Under the pieces are notes generated by a model that searched no databases, was not told the origin of the DNA, and saw only the letters and a list, made by a program, of their open reading frames with translations. Position numbers and translations under genes: made by a program. Shown in pieces: positions 22,622 through 34,857 of a stretch of DNA of 64,000 bases; the first letter of the stretch is position 1; every line of letters starts with the position of its first letter. Location of the stretch: contig OZ025249.1 in assembly GCA_964019135.1 (NCBI GenBank), positions 4,340,001 to 4,404,000 of the forward strand, given 5' to 3'. This DNA is from Arenicola marina (lineage: Eukaryota > Annelida > Polychaeta > Arenicolidae).

Positions 22622-25600
22622 ACCCCATCGTCACTCCCCGTCACAGCCACCCGCCCTCCCTGTACCCTCACCACCCCATCACCACTCCCCGTCACAGCCA
22701 CCACTCCTCCCTGTACCCTCACCACCCCATCACCACTCCCCGTCACAGCCACCACTCCTCCCTGTACCCTCACCACCCCATCACCACTCCCCGTCACAGC
22801 CACCCCTCCTCCCTGTACCCTCACCACCCCATCGTCACTCCCCGTCACAGCCACCCGCCCTCCCTGTACCCTCACCACCCCATCACCACTCCCCGTCACA
22901 GCCACCCCTCCTCCCCGTACCCTCACCACCCCATCGTCACTCCCCGTCACAGCCACCCGCCCTCCCTGTACCCTCACCACCCCATCACCACTCCCCGTCA
23001 CAGCCACCACTCCTCCCTGTACCCTCACCACCCCATCGTCACTCCCCGTCACAGCCACCCCTCCTCCCTGTACCCTCACCACCCCATCACCACTCCCCGT
23101 CACAGCCACCCCTCCTCCCTGTACCCTCGCCACCCCATCACCACTCCCCGTCACAGCCACCCCTCCTCCCTGTACCCTCCCCACCCCATCACCACTCCCC
23201 GTCACAGCCACCCCTCCTCCCTGTACCCTCACCACCCCATCACCACTCCCCGTCACAGCCACCCCTCCTCCCTGTACCCTCACCACCCCATCACCACTCC
23301 CCGTCACAGTCACCCCTCCTCCCTGTACCCTCACCACCCCATCACCACTCCCCGTCACAGCCACCCCTCCTCCCTGTACCCTCACCACCCCATCACCACT
23401 CCCCGTCACAGCCACCCCTCCTCCCTGTACCCTCACCACCCCATCACCACTCCCCGTCACAGCCACCCCTCCTCCCTGTACCCTCACCACCCCATCACCA
23501 CTCCCCGTCACAGCCACCCCTCCTCCCTGTACCCTCACCACCCCATCACCACTCCTCGTCACAGCCACCACTCCTCCCTCTACCCTCACCACCACATCAC
23601 CACTCCCCGTCACAGCCACCCCTCCTCCCTGTACCCTCACCACCCCATCGTCACTCTCCGTCACAGCCACCCCTCCTCCCTGTACCCTCACCACCCCATC
23701 ACCACTCCCCGTCACAGCCACCCCTCCTCCCTGTACCCTCACCACCCCAACACCACTCCCCGTCACAGCCACCCCTCCTCCCTGTACCCTCACCACCCCA
23801 TCACCACTCCCCGTCACAGCCACCCCTCCTCCCTGTACCCTCACCACCCCATCACCACTCCTCGTCACAGCCACCCCTCCTCCCTGTACCCTCACCACCC
23901 CATCACCACTCCCCGTCACAGCCACCCCTCCTCCCTGTACCCTCACCACCCCATCACCACTCCTCGTCACAGCCACCACTCCTCCCTCTACCTTCACCAC
24001 CACATCACCACTCCCCGTCATAGCCACCCCTCCTCCCTGTACCCTCACCACCCCATCACCACTCCCCGTCACAGCCACCCCTCCTCCCTGTACCCTCACC
24101 ACCCCATCACCACTCCCCGTCACAGCCACCCCTCCTCCCTGTACCCTCACCACCCCATCACCACTCCTCGTCACAGCCACCACTCCTCCCTCTACCCTCA
24201 CCACCACATCACCACACCCCATCACAGCCACCCCTCCTCCCTGTACCCTCACCACCCCATCGTCACTCTCCGTCACAGCCACCCCTCCTCCCTGTACCCT
24301 CACCACCCCATCGTCACTCTCCGTCACAGCCACCCCTCCTCCCTGTACCCTCACCACCACATCACCACTCCCCGTTACAGCCACCCGCCCTCCCTGTACC
24401 CTCACCACCCCATCACCACTCCCCGTCACAGCCACCCCTCCTCCCTGTACCCTCACCACCCCATCACCACTCCCCGTCACAGCCACCACTCCTCCCTCTA
24501 CCCTCACCACCACATCACCACTCCCCGTCACAGCCACCCCTCCTCCCTGTACCCTCACCACCCCATCACCACTCCCCGTCACAGCCACCACTCCTCCCTC
24601 TACCCTCACCACCACATCACCACTCCCCGTCACAGCCACCCCTCCTCCCTGTACCCTCACCACCCCATCACCACTCCTCGTCACAGCCACCACTCCTCCC
24701 TCTACCCTCACCACCACATCACCACTCCCCGTCACAGCCACCCCTCCTCCCTGTACCATCACCACCCAATCACCACTTCCCATCACAGCCAACCCTCCTC
24801 ACTGTACCCTCACCACCCCATCACCACTCCTCGTCACAGCCACCCCTCCTCCCTGTACCCTCACCACCCCATCACCACTCCCCGTCACAGCCACCCCTCC
24901 TCCCTGTACCCTCACCACCCCATCGTCACTCCCCGTCACAGCCACCCCTCCTCCCTGTACCATCACCACCCCATCAGCACTCCCCCCCGTCACAGCCACC
25001 CCTCCTCCTTGTACCCTCACCACCCCATCACCACCACCCCCTTTCACAGCCACCCCTCATTGTACCCTCACCACCCCATCACCAATCTCCGTCACAGCCA
25101 CCACTCCTCCCTGTACCCTCACCACCCCATCACCACTCCCCCCCCCCCCGTCACAGCCACCCCTCCTCCTTGTAGCTTCACCACCCCACCACCACCTCCC
25201 CCCCGTCACAGCCACCCCTCCTCCCTGTACCCTTACCTACCCATCACCACTCCCCGTCACAGCCACCCCTCCTCCCTGTACCTTCACCACCCCATCACCA
25301 CTCCCCGTCACAGCCACCCCCCCCCCTGTACCCTCACCACCCCATCACCACTCCCCGTCACAGCCACCTCTCCTCCCTGTACCCTCACCACCCCATCACC
25401 ACTCCCCGTCACAGCCACCACTCCTCGCGGTACCCACACTACCCCATCACCACTCCCCGTCACAGCCACCTCTCCTCCCTGTACCCTCACCACCCCATCA
25501 CCACTCCCCGTCACAGCCACCACTCCTCGCGGTACCCACACTACCCCATCACCACTCCCCGTCACAGCCACCTCTCCTCCCTGTACCCTCACCACCCCAT

Positions 25601-25914
25601 CACCACTCCCCCCCCCCCGTCACAGCCACCCCTCCTCCTTGTAGCTTCACCACCCCACCACCACCTCCCCCCCGTCACAGCCACCCCTCCTCCCTGTACC
25701 CTTACCTACCCATCACCACTCCCCGTCACAGCCACCCCTCCTCCCTGTACCTTCACCACCCCATCACCACTCCCCGTCACAGCCACCACTCCTCCCTGTA
25801 CCGTCACTACCCCATCACCACTCCCCGTCACAGCCACCCCTCCTCCCTGTACCCTCACCACCCCATCACCACTCCCCGTCACAGCCGCCCCTCCTCTCTG
25901 TACCTTCACCACCC

Positions 25915-26230
25915 CTGTGACCCCCGCTAGGGGTCGCTGGGATCACCCTCGCCACGCCAACGGCGACACCACTTCCGCTCTGCTTCCTCCACATCTGGGT
26001 CAACCAGAAGTACCTGCCATCGTCTGTTCGACTGTGGGGGGCCCCAAGCGTTCGACCCCCGCAGCCACGCGGTAGGCTTGAGCGGGACACTGTAACCCTG
26101 GAATGTGACATTTGGAGATCATATCGCGACCATAGGGGGCTGGGGAGCCATGCCACGGTGGTAACCCCCTTGCTATGTTCCAAGAAGGATTGAGCCCCAC
26201 AGAACCGTATCTAGTAGATGTGTCACCTAA
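25915..26230 (-). mobile_element. SINE-family relic at the right edge of the 51-bp array
   Basis: On the minus strand, AGGGGGTTACCACCGTGGCA, then ATGGCTCC and CGCGATATGA (about 26108-26172) align in order with the SINE body core at 1.57-1.64 kb. A B-box-like GGGGCTCAATCC lies upstream on the same strand (near 26190-26200). The part next to the array (25915-26100) is not recognized. It has the same orientation as the relic on the array's left side. Confidence 0.55.
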
Positions 26231-26288
26231 CCACATGATTGTTCTGGGCGCAAATTTTCCTTATCGCGTGTAGCCGTGACCGTTATAT

Positions 26289-26500
26289 TTACTCGGTACG
26301 CCGTCAGCGGTACTCGGTACGCCGTCAGCGGTACTCGGTACGCCATCAGCGGTACTCGGTACGCCGTTAACGGTATACCGCGGTGCACCGTTAGCGGTAC
26401 GCCGTTAGCGGTACGCCGTTAGCGGTACGCCGTTTGCGGTACACCGCGGTACGCCGTTAAAGGTACATCGCGGTACGCCGTCAGTGGTACGCCCTTTCGG
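26289..26500. repeat. GGTACGCCGT(T/C)AGC short tandem repeat
   Basis: Degenerate repeats built on CGGTACGCCGTCAGC alternate between units of about 21 bp (with ACTCGGTA) and about 15 bp. CGGTATACCG and CGGTGCACCG-like palindromic variants are interspersed. Confidence 0.85.
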
Positions 26501-27881
26501 CTGTTGGGCAGCTGCACTCGCATGATCTCTACGCCTGGTGCCACATGCACTCATCACCCAAACTCCGCAAAACCTACAAGTGTCAACTGAACTGTCGGAT
26601 GACGTCATAAAAATACCGTACGCATGGTTGGCGTTTTCGGGTTTGTCGTTTTTTTTTACGTTTAGTTTACTTCTCAACCATTTTATTTTTTCAATTTATT
26701 TCAACCAAACGTACAGCACTTGATAAAGCCAAATGTAGAAGGCGAATTGATACCCCGTGACTTGTGAAGCGCTATCCCGGAAAGGTGTAACACAAGGTCG
26801 TCAACAGGTGGGGCAGCGGTCGAGGTATTCCATTGAGTGGCTTTTCCCGCGCCTTTAGAAGGACAGAAGCTGATTAATTAGCACGGGATGGGTTGAAACG
26901 CTCCTCGTCCACCTGTCGCACGCTCATAATTAATGGTCTTTTGAAAAAAATATTGTGCTTTACATTCTCTTCACTATAAATATAGCATTGGGGCGGTGCG
27001 GCGCGTGACGAGGAGTGGGGGTAGAGTATAGTCGGTACTCCCTGCAGCACCCCCCCCCCCCCACCCGCGGCCACTGGCGACGCCAACACAGACCTGACCG
27101 CTTCAGCATAGCTGCATGAGTCACGCAGCCATTTTGAGCCTCAGCCTGGGTCGTGAGACCCCTTTGTTGGGTCTGAGGACAGCGGACTGACGTTTCCATG
27201 AGGTGTGGTGTAGACCTGTCCCTCACCCTCTCGGTCCTCCACAACAACAGGTAATTGTCTGGTGGCTGACGATCTGGGACGACAGAGGTTTAGTTCATGT
27301 TCAAAAAGTTATGACTGGGGAGCGGTTCGCACTAGATCGGAGGGATGGAGGGGGTGCAACTACAAGAGTGGTACTTGCACCGCAAAGGGGTCCCCATGCT
27401 CAAAAATGGGAGAGAGGACCCCGGGACACGCCCCCGGCCCTCCCCACCCTAGGACACGCCCCCCCCCCCCCACTCACCCCGGGACACCGTATCCACCTCG
27501 CTTCTGTCAGTTAGTACTGACTCACTCAACAGCGTACATTCGATCATTTCGGTTTTGTTGGGACAAACATTGATATTGGTATATATATATGGTTTGAAAA
27601 CGACGCTAATATGACATAATAGTCATCCTTATCCAGAGGACGAAAATGTCATGATCCCTAAATATAACGCATGTATGTAAGGGAAGAGCCAGTTTTGTCT
27701 GTAATTGCCTCTTGAAAAATGAGTTGTTTTCACACTGGGTCTACGGCTAGTGTCACAATTCAGGTAAAATCCACTGATGACGTCACTTCTTGTTCTCTCA
27801 CGACACTATTTTTCGGTAATGTATTGGGTTTGATGACCTCGGAAAACTACATTACCGGATAACAATATATCCATTATAGCA
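26501..27881. other. Intergenic, no supported gene
   Basis: Short frames only. A C run occurs near 27050-27060. An inverted pair, CGGTAATGTA / TACATTACCG (about 27816-27858), lies just before the 19-bp array. No coding exon, tRNA or other RNA was supported. Confidence 0.55.
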
Positions 27882-30800
27882 TCAATACAGTGCTTCAGTA
27901 CCAATACAGTGATTCAGTACCAATACAGTGATTCAGTGTCAATACAGTGATTCAGTACCAAAGCTGTGATTCAGTACCAATGCTGTGATTCAGTACCAAT
28001 GCTGTGATTCAGTACCAATGCTGTGATTCAGTACCAATACTGTGATTCAGTACCAATGCTGTGATTCAGTACCAATGCTGTGATTCAGTACCAATACTGT
28101 GATTCAGTGTCAATACAGTGATTCAGTAACAATACAGTGATTTAGTACCAACAGTGATTCAGTACCAATACTGTGATTCAGTACCAATACGGTGATTCAG
28201 TACCAATGCTGTGATTCAGTACCAATACTGTGATTCACTACCAATACAGTGCTTCGGTGCCAATACTGTGATTCAGTACCAATACTGTGATCCAGCACCA
28301 ATGCTGTGATTCAGTACTAATACTGTGATTCAGTACTAATGCTGAGATTCAGTACCAATGCTGTGATTCAGTACCAATATGGTGATTCAGTACTAATGCT
28401 GTGATTCAGTACCAATGCTGTGATTCAGTACCAATAAGGTGATTCAGTACCAACACTGTGATTCAGTACCAATACTGTGATTCAGAACCAATGCTGTGAT
28501 TCAGTATCAATACTGTGATTCAGTACCAATACAGTGCTTCAGTGCCAATACTGTGATTCAGTACCAATACTGTGATCCAGCACCAATGCTGTGATTCAGT
28601 ACCAATACTGTGATCCAGCACCAATGGTGTGATTCAGTACCAATACGGTGATTCGGTACCAATACTGTGATTCAGTGCCAATACAGTGATTCAGTACCAA
28701 TGCTGTGATTCAGTGCCAATACTGTGATTCAGTATCAAGACAGTGCTTCAGTGCCAATACAGTGATTCAGTACCAATACTGTGATTCAGTATCAATACAG
28801 CGCTTCAGTGCCAATACAGTGATTCAGTACCAATACTGTGATTCAGTACCAATACTGTGATTCAGTACCAATACTGTGATTCAGTACCAATGCTGTGATT
28901 AAGTACCAATACGGTGATTGGGTACCAATACTGTGATTCAGTACCAATACTGTGATCCAGCACCAATGCTGTGATTCAGTACTAATACTGTGATTCAGCA
29001 CTAATGCTGTGATTCAGTACCAATGTTGTGATTCAGTACCAATATGGTGATTCAATACTAATGCTGTGATTCAGTACCAGTGCTGTGATTCAGTACCAAT
29101 ACGGTGATTCAGTACCAACACTGTGATTCAGTACCAATACTGTGATTCAGAACCAATGCTGTGATTCAGTATCAATACTGTGATTCAGTACCAATACAGT
29201 GCTTCAGTGCCAATACTGTGATTCAGTACCAATACTGTGATCCAGCACCAATGCTGTGATTCAGTACCAATACGGTGATTCGGTACCAATACTGTGATTC
29301 AGTGCCAATACAGTGATTCAGTACCAATGCTTTGATTCAGTGCCAATACTGTGATTCAGTATCAATACCGTGCTTCAGTGCCAATACAGTGATTCAGTAC
29401 CAATACTGTGATTCAGTACCAATACTCTGATCCAGCACCAATGGTGTGATTCAGTACCAATACTGTGATCCAGCACCAATGCTGTGATTCAGTACCAATA
29501 CGGTGATTCGGTACCAATACTGTGATTCAGTACCAATACTGTGATCCAGCACCAATGCTGTGATTCAGTACCAATGCTCTGATTCAGTACCAATACAGTG
29601 CTCCAGTGCCAATACAGTGATTCAGTACCAATACAGTGATGCAGTACCAATACAGTGATTCAGTACCAATACAGTGATTCAGTGCCAATACAGTGATTCA
29701 GTACCACTGCTGTGATTCAGTACCAATGCTGTGATTCAGTACCAATACGGTGATTCAGTACCAATGCTGTGATTCAGTACCAATGCTGTGATTCAGTACC
29801 AATACGGTGATTCAGTAACAATGCTGTGATTCAGAACCAATGCTGTGATTCAGTACCAATACAGTGATTCAGTACCAATACAGTGCTTCAGTGCCAATAC
29901 AGTGATTCAGTACCAATACAGTGCTTCAGTGCCAATACAGTGATTCAGTACCAATGCTGTGATTCAGTACCAATGCTGTGATTCAGTACCAATACGGTGA
30001 TTCAGTACCAATGCTGTGATTCAGTACCAATGCTGTGATTCAGTACCAATACAGTGATTTAGTACCAATACAGTGATTCAGTACCAATACAGTGATTCAG
30101 TACCAATACAGTGATTCAGTACCAATGCTGTGATTCAGTACCAAAGCTGTGATTCAGTACCAATACGGTGATTCAGTACCAACACTGTGATTCAGTACCA
30201 ATGCTGTGATTCAGTACCAATGCTGTGATTCACTAACAATGCTGTGATTCAGTACCAATGCTGTGATTCACTAACAATGCTGTGATTCAGTACCAATACG
30301 GTGATTCAGTACCAATGCTGTGATTCAGTACCAATACGGTGATTCAGTACCAATGCTGTGATTCAGTACCAATGCTGTGATTCAGTACCAATACAGTGAT
30401 TCAGTACCAATACTGTGATTCAGTACCAATACTGTGATTCACTACCAATGCTGTGATTCAATACCAATACTGTGATTCAGTACCAATTCTGTGATTCAGT
30501 ACCAATACTGTGATTCAGTACCAATTCTGTGATTCAGTACCAATACGGTGATTCAGTACCAATGCTGTGATTCAGTACCAATGCTGTGATTCAGTACCAA
30601 TACTGTGATTCAGTACCAATTCTGTGATTCAGTACCAATACGGTGATTCAGTACCAATGCTGTGATTCAGTACCAATGCTGTGATTCAGTACCAATGCTG
30701 TGATTCAGTACCAATACAGTGATTCAGTACCAATGCTGTGATTCAGTACCAATGCTGTGATTCAGTACCAATACGGTGATTCAGTACCAATGCTGTGATT

Positions 30801-33786
30801 CAGTACCAATACGGTGATTCAGTACCAATGCTGTGATTCAGTACCAATACTGTGATTCACTACCAATACAGTGATTCAGTACCAATGCTGTGATTCAGTA
30901 CCAATGCTGTGATTCAGTACCAATACGGTGATTCAGTACCAATGCTGTGATTCAGTACCAATACGGTGATTCAGTACCAATGCTGTGATTCAGTACCAAT
31001 ACTGTGATTCACTACCAATACAGTGACTCAGTACCAATACAGTGATTCAGTACCAATACTGTGATTCAGTACCAATACTGTGATTCAGTTCCAATACTGT
31101 GATTCAGTACCAATACTGTGATTCAGTACCAATGCTGTGATTAAGTACCAATACGGTGATTGGGTACCAATACTGTGATTCAGTACCAATACTGTGATCC
31201 AGCACCAATGCTGTGATTCAGTACTAATACTGTGATTCAGTACTAATGCTGTGATTCAGTACCAATGCTGTGATTCAGTACCAATATGGTGATTCAGTAC
31301 TAATGCTGTGATTCAGTACCAATGCTGTGATTCAGTACCAATACGGTGATTCAGTACCAACACTGTGATTCAGTACCAATACTGTGATTCAGAACCAATG
31401 CTGTGATTCAGTATCAATACTGTGATTCAGTACCAATACAGTGCTTCAGTGCCAATACTGGGATTCAGTACCAATACTGTGATCCAGCACCAATGCTGTG
31501 ATTCAGTACCAATACGGTGATTCGGTACCAATACTGTGATTCAGTGCCAATACAGTGATTCAGTACCAATGCTGTGATTCAGTGCCAATACTGTGATTCA
31601 GTATCAAGACAGTGCTTCAGTGCCAATACAGTGATTCAGTACCAATACTGTGATTCAGTATCATTACAGTGCTTCAGTGCCAATACAGTGATTCAGTACC
31701 AATACTGTGATTCAGTACCAATACTGTGATCCAGCACCAATGGTGTGATTCAGTACCAATACTGTGATCCAGCACCAATGCTGTGATTCAGTACCAATAC
31801 GGTGATTCGGTACCAATACTGTGATTCAGTACCAATACTGTGATCCAGCACCAATGCTGTGATTCAGTACCAATGCTCTGATTCAGTACCAATACAGTGC
31901 TCCAGTGCCAATACAGTGATTCAGTACCAATACAGTGATGCAGTACCAATACAGTGATTCAGTACCAATACAGTGATTCAGTGCCAATACTGTGATTCAG
32001 TACCAATGCTGTGATTCAGTACCAATGCTGTGATTCAGTACCAATACGGTGATTCAGTACCAATGCTGTGATTCAGTACCAATGCTGTGATTCAGTACCA
32101 ATACGGTGATTCAGTAACAATGCTGTGATTCAGAACAAATGCTGTGATTCAGTACCAATACAGTGATTCAGTACCAATACAGTGCTTCAGTGCCAATACA
32201 GTGATTCAGTACCAATACAGTGCTTCAGTGCCAATACAGTGATTCAATACCAATGCTGTGATTCAGTACCAATGCTGTGATTCAGTACCAATACGGTGAT
32301 TCAGTACCAATGCTGTGATTCAGTACCAATGCTGTGATTCAGTACCAATACAGTGATTTAGTACCAATACAGTGATTCAGTACCAATACAGTGATTCAGT
32401 ACCAATACAGTGATTCAGTACCAATACTGTGATTCAGTACCAATACAGTGATTCAGTACCAATACTGTGATTCAGTACCAAAGCTGTGATTCAGTACCAA
32501 TACGGTGATTCAGTACCAACACTGTGATTCAGTACCAATGCTGTGATTCAGTACCAATGCTGTGATTCACTAACAGTGCTGTGATTCAGTACCAATACGG
32601 TGATTCAGTACCAACACTGTGATTCAGTACCAATGCTGTGATTCAGTACCAATGCTGTGATTCACTAACAATGCTGTGATTCAGTACCAATACGGTGATT
32701 CAGTACCAATGCTGTGATTCAGTACCAATACGGTGATTCAGTACCAATGCTGTGATTCAGTACCAATGCTGTGATTCAGTACCAATACAGTGATTCAGTA
32801 CCAATACTGTGATTCAGTACCAATACTGTGATTCACTACCAATGCTGTGATTCAATACCAATACTGTGATTCAGTACCAATTCTGTGATTCAGTACCAAT
32901 ACTGTGATTCAGTACCAATTCTGTGATTCAGTACCAATACGGTGATTCAGTACCAATACAGTGATTCAGTACCAATACTGTGATTCAGTACCAATGCTGT
33001 GATTCAGTACCAATGCTGTGATTCAGTACCAATGCTGTGATTCAGTACCAATACAGTGATTCAGTACCAATGCTGTGATTCAGTACCAATGCTGTGATTC
33101 AGTACCAATACGGTGATTCAGTACCAATGCTGTGATTCAGTACCAATACGGTGATTCAGTACCAATGCTGTGATTCAGTACCAATACTGTGATTCACTAC
33201 CAATACAGTGATTCAGTACCAATGCTGTGATTCAGTACCAATGCTGTGATTCAGTACCAATACGGTGATTCAGTACCAATGCTGTGATTCAGTACCAATA
33301 CGGTGATTCACTACCAATACTGTGATTCAGTACCTATACTGTGATTCAGTACCAATGCTGTGATTCAGTACCAATGCTGTGATTCAGTACCAATACAGTG
33401 ATTCAGTACCAATACTGTGATTCACTACCAATACTGTGATTCAGTACCTATACTGTGATTCAGTACCAATGCTGTGATTCAGTACCAATGCTGTGATTCA
33501 GTACCAATACTGTGATTCAGTACCAATTCTGTGATTCAGTACCAATACGGTGATTCAGTACCAATACTGTGATTCAGTACCAATACAGTGATTCAGTACC
33601 AATGCTCTGATTCAGTACCAATACAGTGATTCAGTACTAATGCTGTGATTCAGCGCCAATACTGTGATTCAGTACCAATGCTGTGATTCAGTACCAATAC
33701 AGTGATTCAGTACCAATACAATGATTCAGTACCAATACAGTGATTCAGTCCCAATGCTGTGATTCAGTACCAATGCTGTGATTCAG
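27882..33786. repeat. 5.9-kb minisatellite of a 19-bp unit, about 310 copies
   Basis: The unit is GATTCAGTACCAATRCTGT, with common variants ACAGT, ACGGT, GCTTCAGTGCC, GATCCAGCACC and ACTAACAATG. Stops occur in every frame, so it is non-coding. The unit length is almost perfectly kept. The array ends in a GAAATGAAATGAAATT stretch of a different element. Confidence 0.97.
28288..33400. repeat. Higher-order repeats of 665 bp (35 units) and 2242 bp (118 units) in the 19-bp array
   Basis: The motif TGATCCAGCACCAATGCTGT, followed by CAGTACTAATACTG, begins at 28288, 28953 and 31195. The first offset is 665 = 35 x 19 and the second is 2242 = 118 x 19. The rare TTAAGTACCAATACGGTGAT marker recurs at 28899 and 31141, again 2242 apart. 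Long runs of variant units after these points keep the same order. The right limit is approximate. Confidence 0.85.
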
Positions 33787-33965
33787 AAATGAAATGAAAT
33801 TTGTCGATGCCTACATACACAACCACCCCGGTCCGCCCTGATGGTTCAGCGGTCAGGGGTCTGGAACCAATGCCAGGGCGGCACTCATGGGTTATGTCGT
33901 CATCGGGCGCTCTCCAACAGACAGCGTTGGAACCCATTTAATGCCCATCGCTATTGTAAAACAGC
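33784..33965 (-). mobile_element. Possible retroelement 3' end flanking the 19-bp array
   Basis: On the minus strand this reads as a non-coding block ending in (ATTTC)n, as in 3' tails of CR1-like LINEs or their SINEs. It contains TGATGGTTCAGCGGTCAGGG on the plus strand, faintly A-box-like. No coding part is seen and the identity is uncertain. Confidence 0.3.
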
Positions 33966-34857
33966 AATTACAAAAATATAGTGTGATATAAAACACACTT
34001 TACGGCTTTCAATCAAAGAATTCACTTACATTATATTGCGAAGATTTTTTGTTTCTTATCAGTCTAGGAAAGAAACCGTTCGATTTTTTCTGGTGTGTAA
34101 CTTCAAATTCGTTTAAATCCTGTTATAAAGAATGGCTGCGTTACATTCAGTCATTATATCTGCAAGGTCATCTCAAGTGCAGACCATTCACTAACGTTTT
34201 AAGCGGTTCTCCTTGCACCCAGCCACACCCAATAGCCATAGGGATGTATCTTCCAAAGAACTGAGGAGGATTTCACCCTGCACATACGTGAACACTCTGT
34301 CAACAATCCGTCACCACACTCCGTCTACAAACCCAACAGAACCCGGATCACTGCAGGCGCGTCGGGTCGAACAAAGACATCCTTTCATTGTCCCGGACAA
34401 CCAGACCGGAAAGGCAAACATATTCGCCGCATACGGAGCTTCGAGCCTTTAAGCCCTCAAGACTCGTGATTTCCGTCGATGAAAATATGCATGTCTTTAT
34501 TTTAATACCTCCTGTGATATGTATGCCCTGGTACTATTTCTGTGTAGTCGCCTATGCGAACATGCCGTGTCCTAGGAGTTATTTATAAGCCTTGTTTCTG
34601 TTCCAGTATGGCAATCTGTATTGTTCAGTTTTGCCTATAGATGGCACTGTGTGCAACGCACAGTGGTCATACTGGTGGTGATATCGCAACACACGGCATA
34701 ATCAAGCCCATAATGATCAAACACTGCAGTGATGCGTGTTTAATAACAGTCATTTATTTACTTTGAATATTTTTGGGGCGTTTATGGTGCTAAATATAAT
34801 TTACAATTTACATTTCTATGATCTACCATTGTACAAAGAAAGTAGTGAGTAGTGACA
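33966..34857. other. Intergenic, no supported gene
   Basis: Short frames at 34049-34588 show no recognizable domain. A small imperfect hairpin, CACTGTG/CACAGTG, lies near 34646-34668. Nothing else is supported. Confidence 0.55.

Larger units (their letters stand above)
18241..25640. repeat. 3.69-kb higher-order repeat, two tandem copies, in the 51-bp array
   Basis: Offsets of 3685-3686 bp link 18241 with 21927, and the flank-derived cassette at 18876 with 22561. Further right the offset drops to about 3610 (21189 with 24799), so the second copy has lost some 75 bp net. Each copy carries the captured flank cassette. Confidence 0.85.
9314..25914. repeat. 16.6-kb minisatellite of a 51-bp C-rich unit, about 325 copies
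   Basis: The consensus unit is CACCACCCCATCACCACTCC, CCGTCACAGCCACCCCTCCT, then CCCTGTACCCT (51 bp). Variants include CGTCACTCC for CACCACTCC, CGCCCTCC for CTCCTCC, a 50-bp form lacking one C, and forms with C-runs of 6-10. Because 51 is divisible by 3 and the unit lacks stops, all three plus frames and one minus frame stay open for hundreds to over two thousand codons. Plus frames give TATPPPCTLTTPSPLPV or its shifted equivalents; the minus frame gives GVVRVQGGGVAVTGSGD. Single-base indels make the array jump frames repeatedly, so coding is not supported. The minus strand is G-rich with several GGG runs per unit. Confidence 0.97.

Noticed and set aside
9006..25930. Very long open frames (up to 2467 codons on plus, up to 783 on minus) across the 51-bp array
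   Set aside because: The 51-bp unit is a multiple of three and lacks stops in four of six frames, so long frames arise automatically. Indels make the array switch frames, no start, signal or flanking exon fits, and several frames are open at once.
9314..33786. CRISPR array
   Set aside because: There are no constant-repeat/variable-spacer alternations, the units are head-to-tail without spacers, and the sequence is animal DNA.
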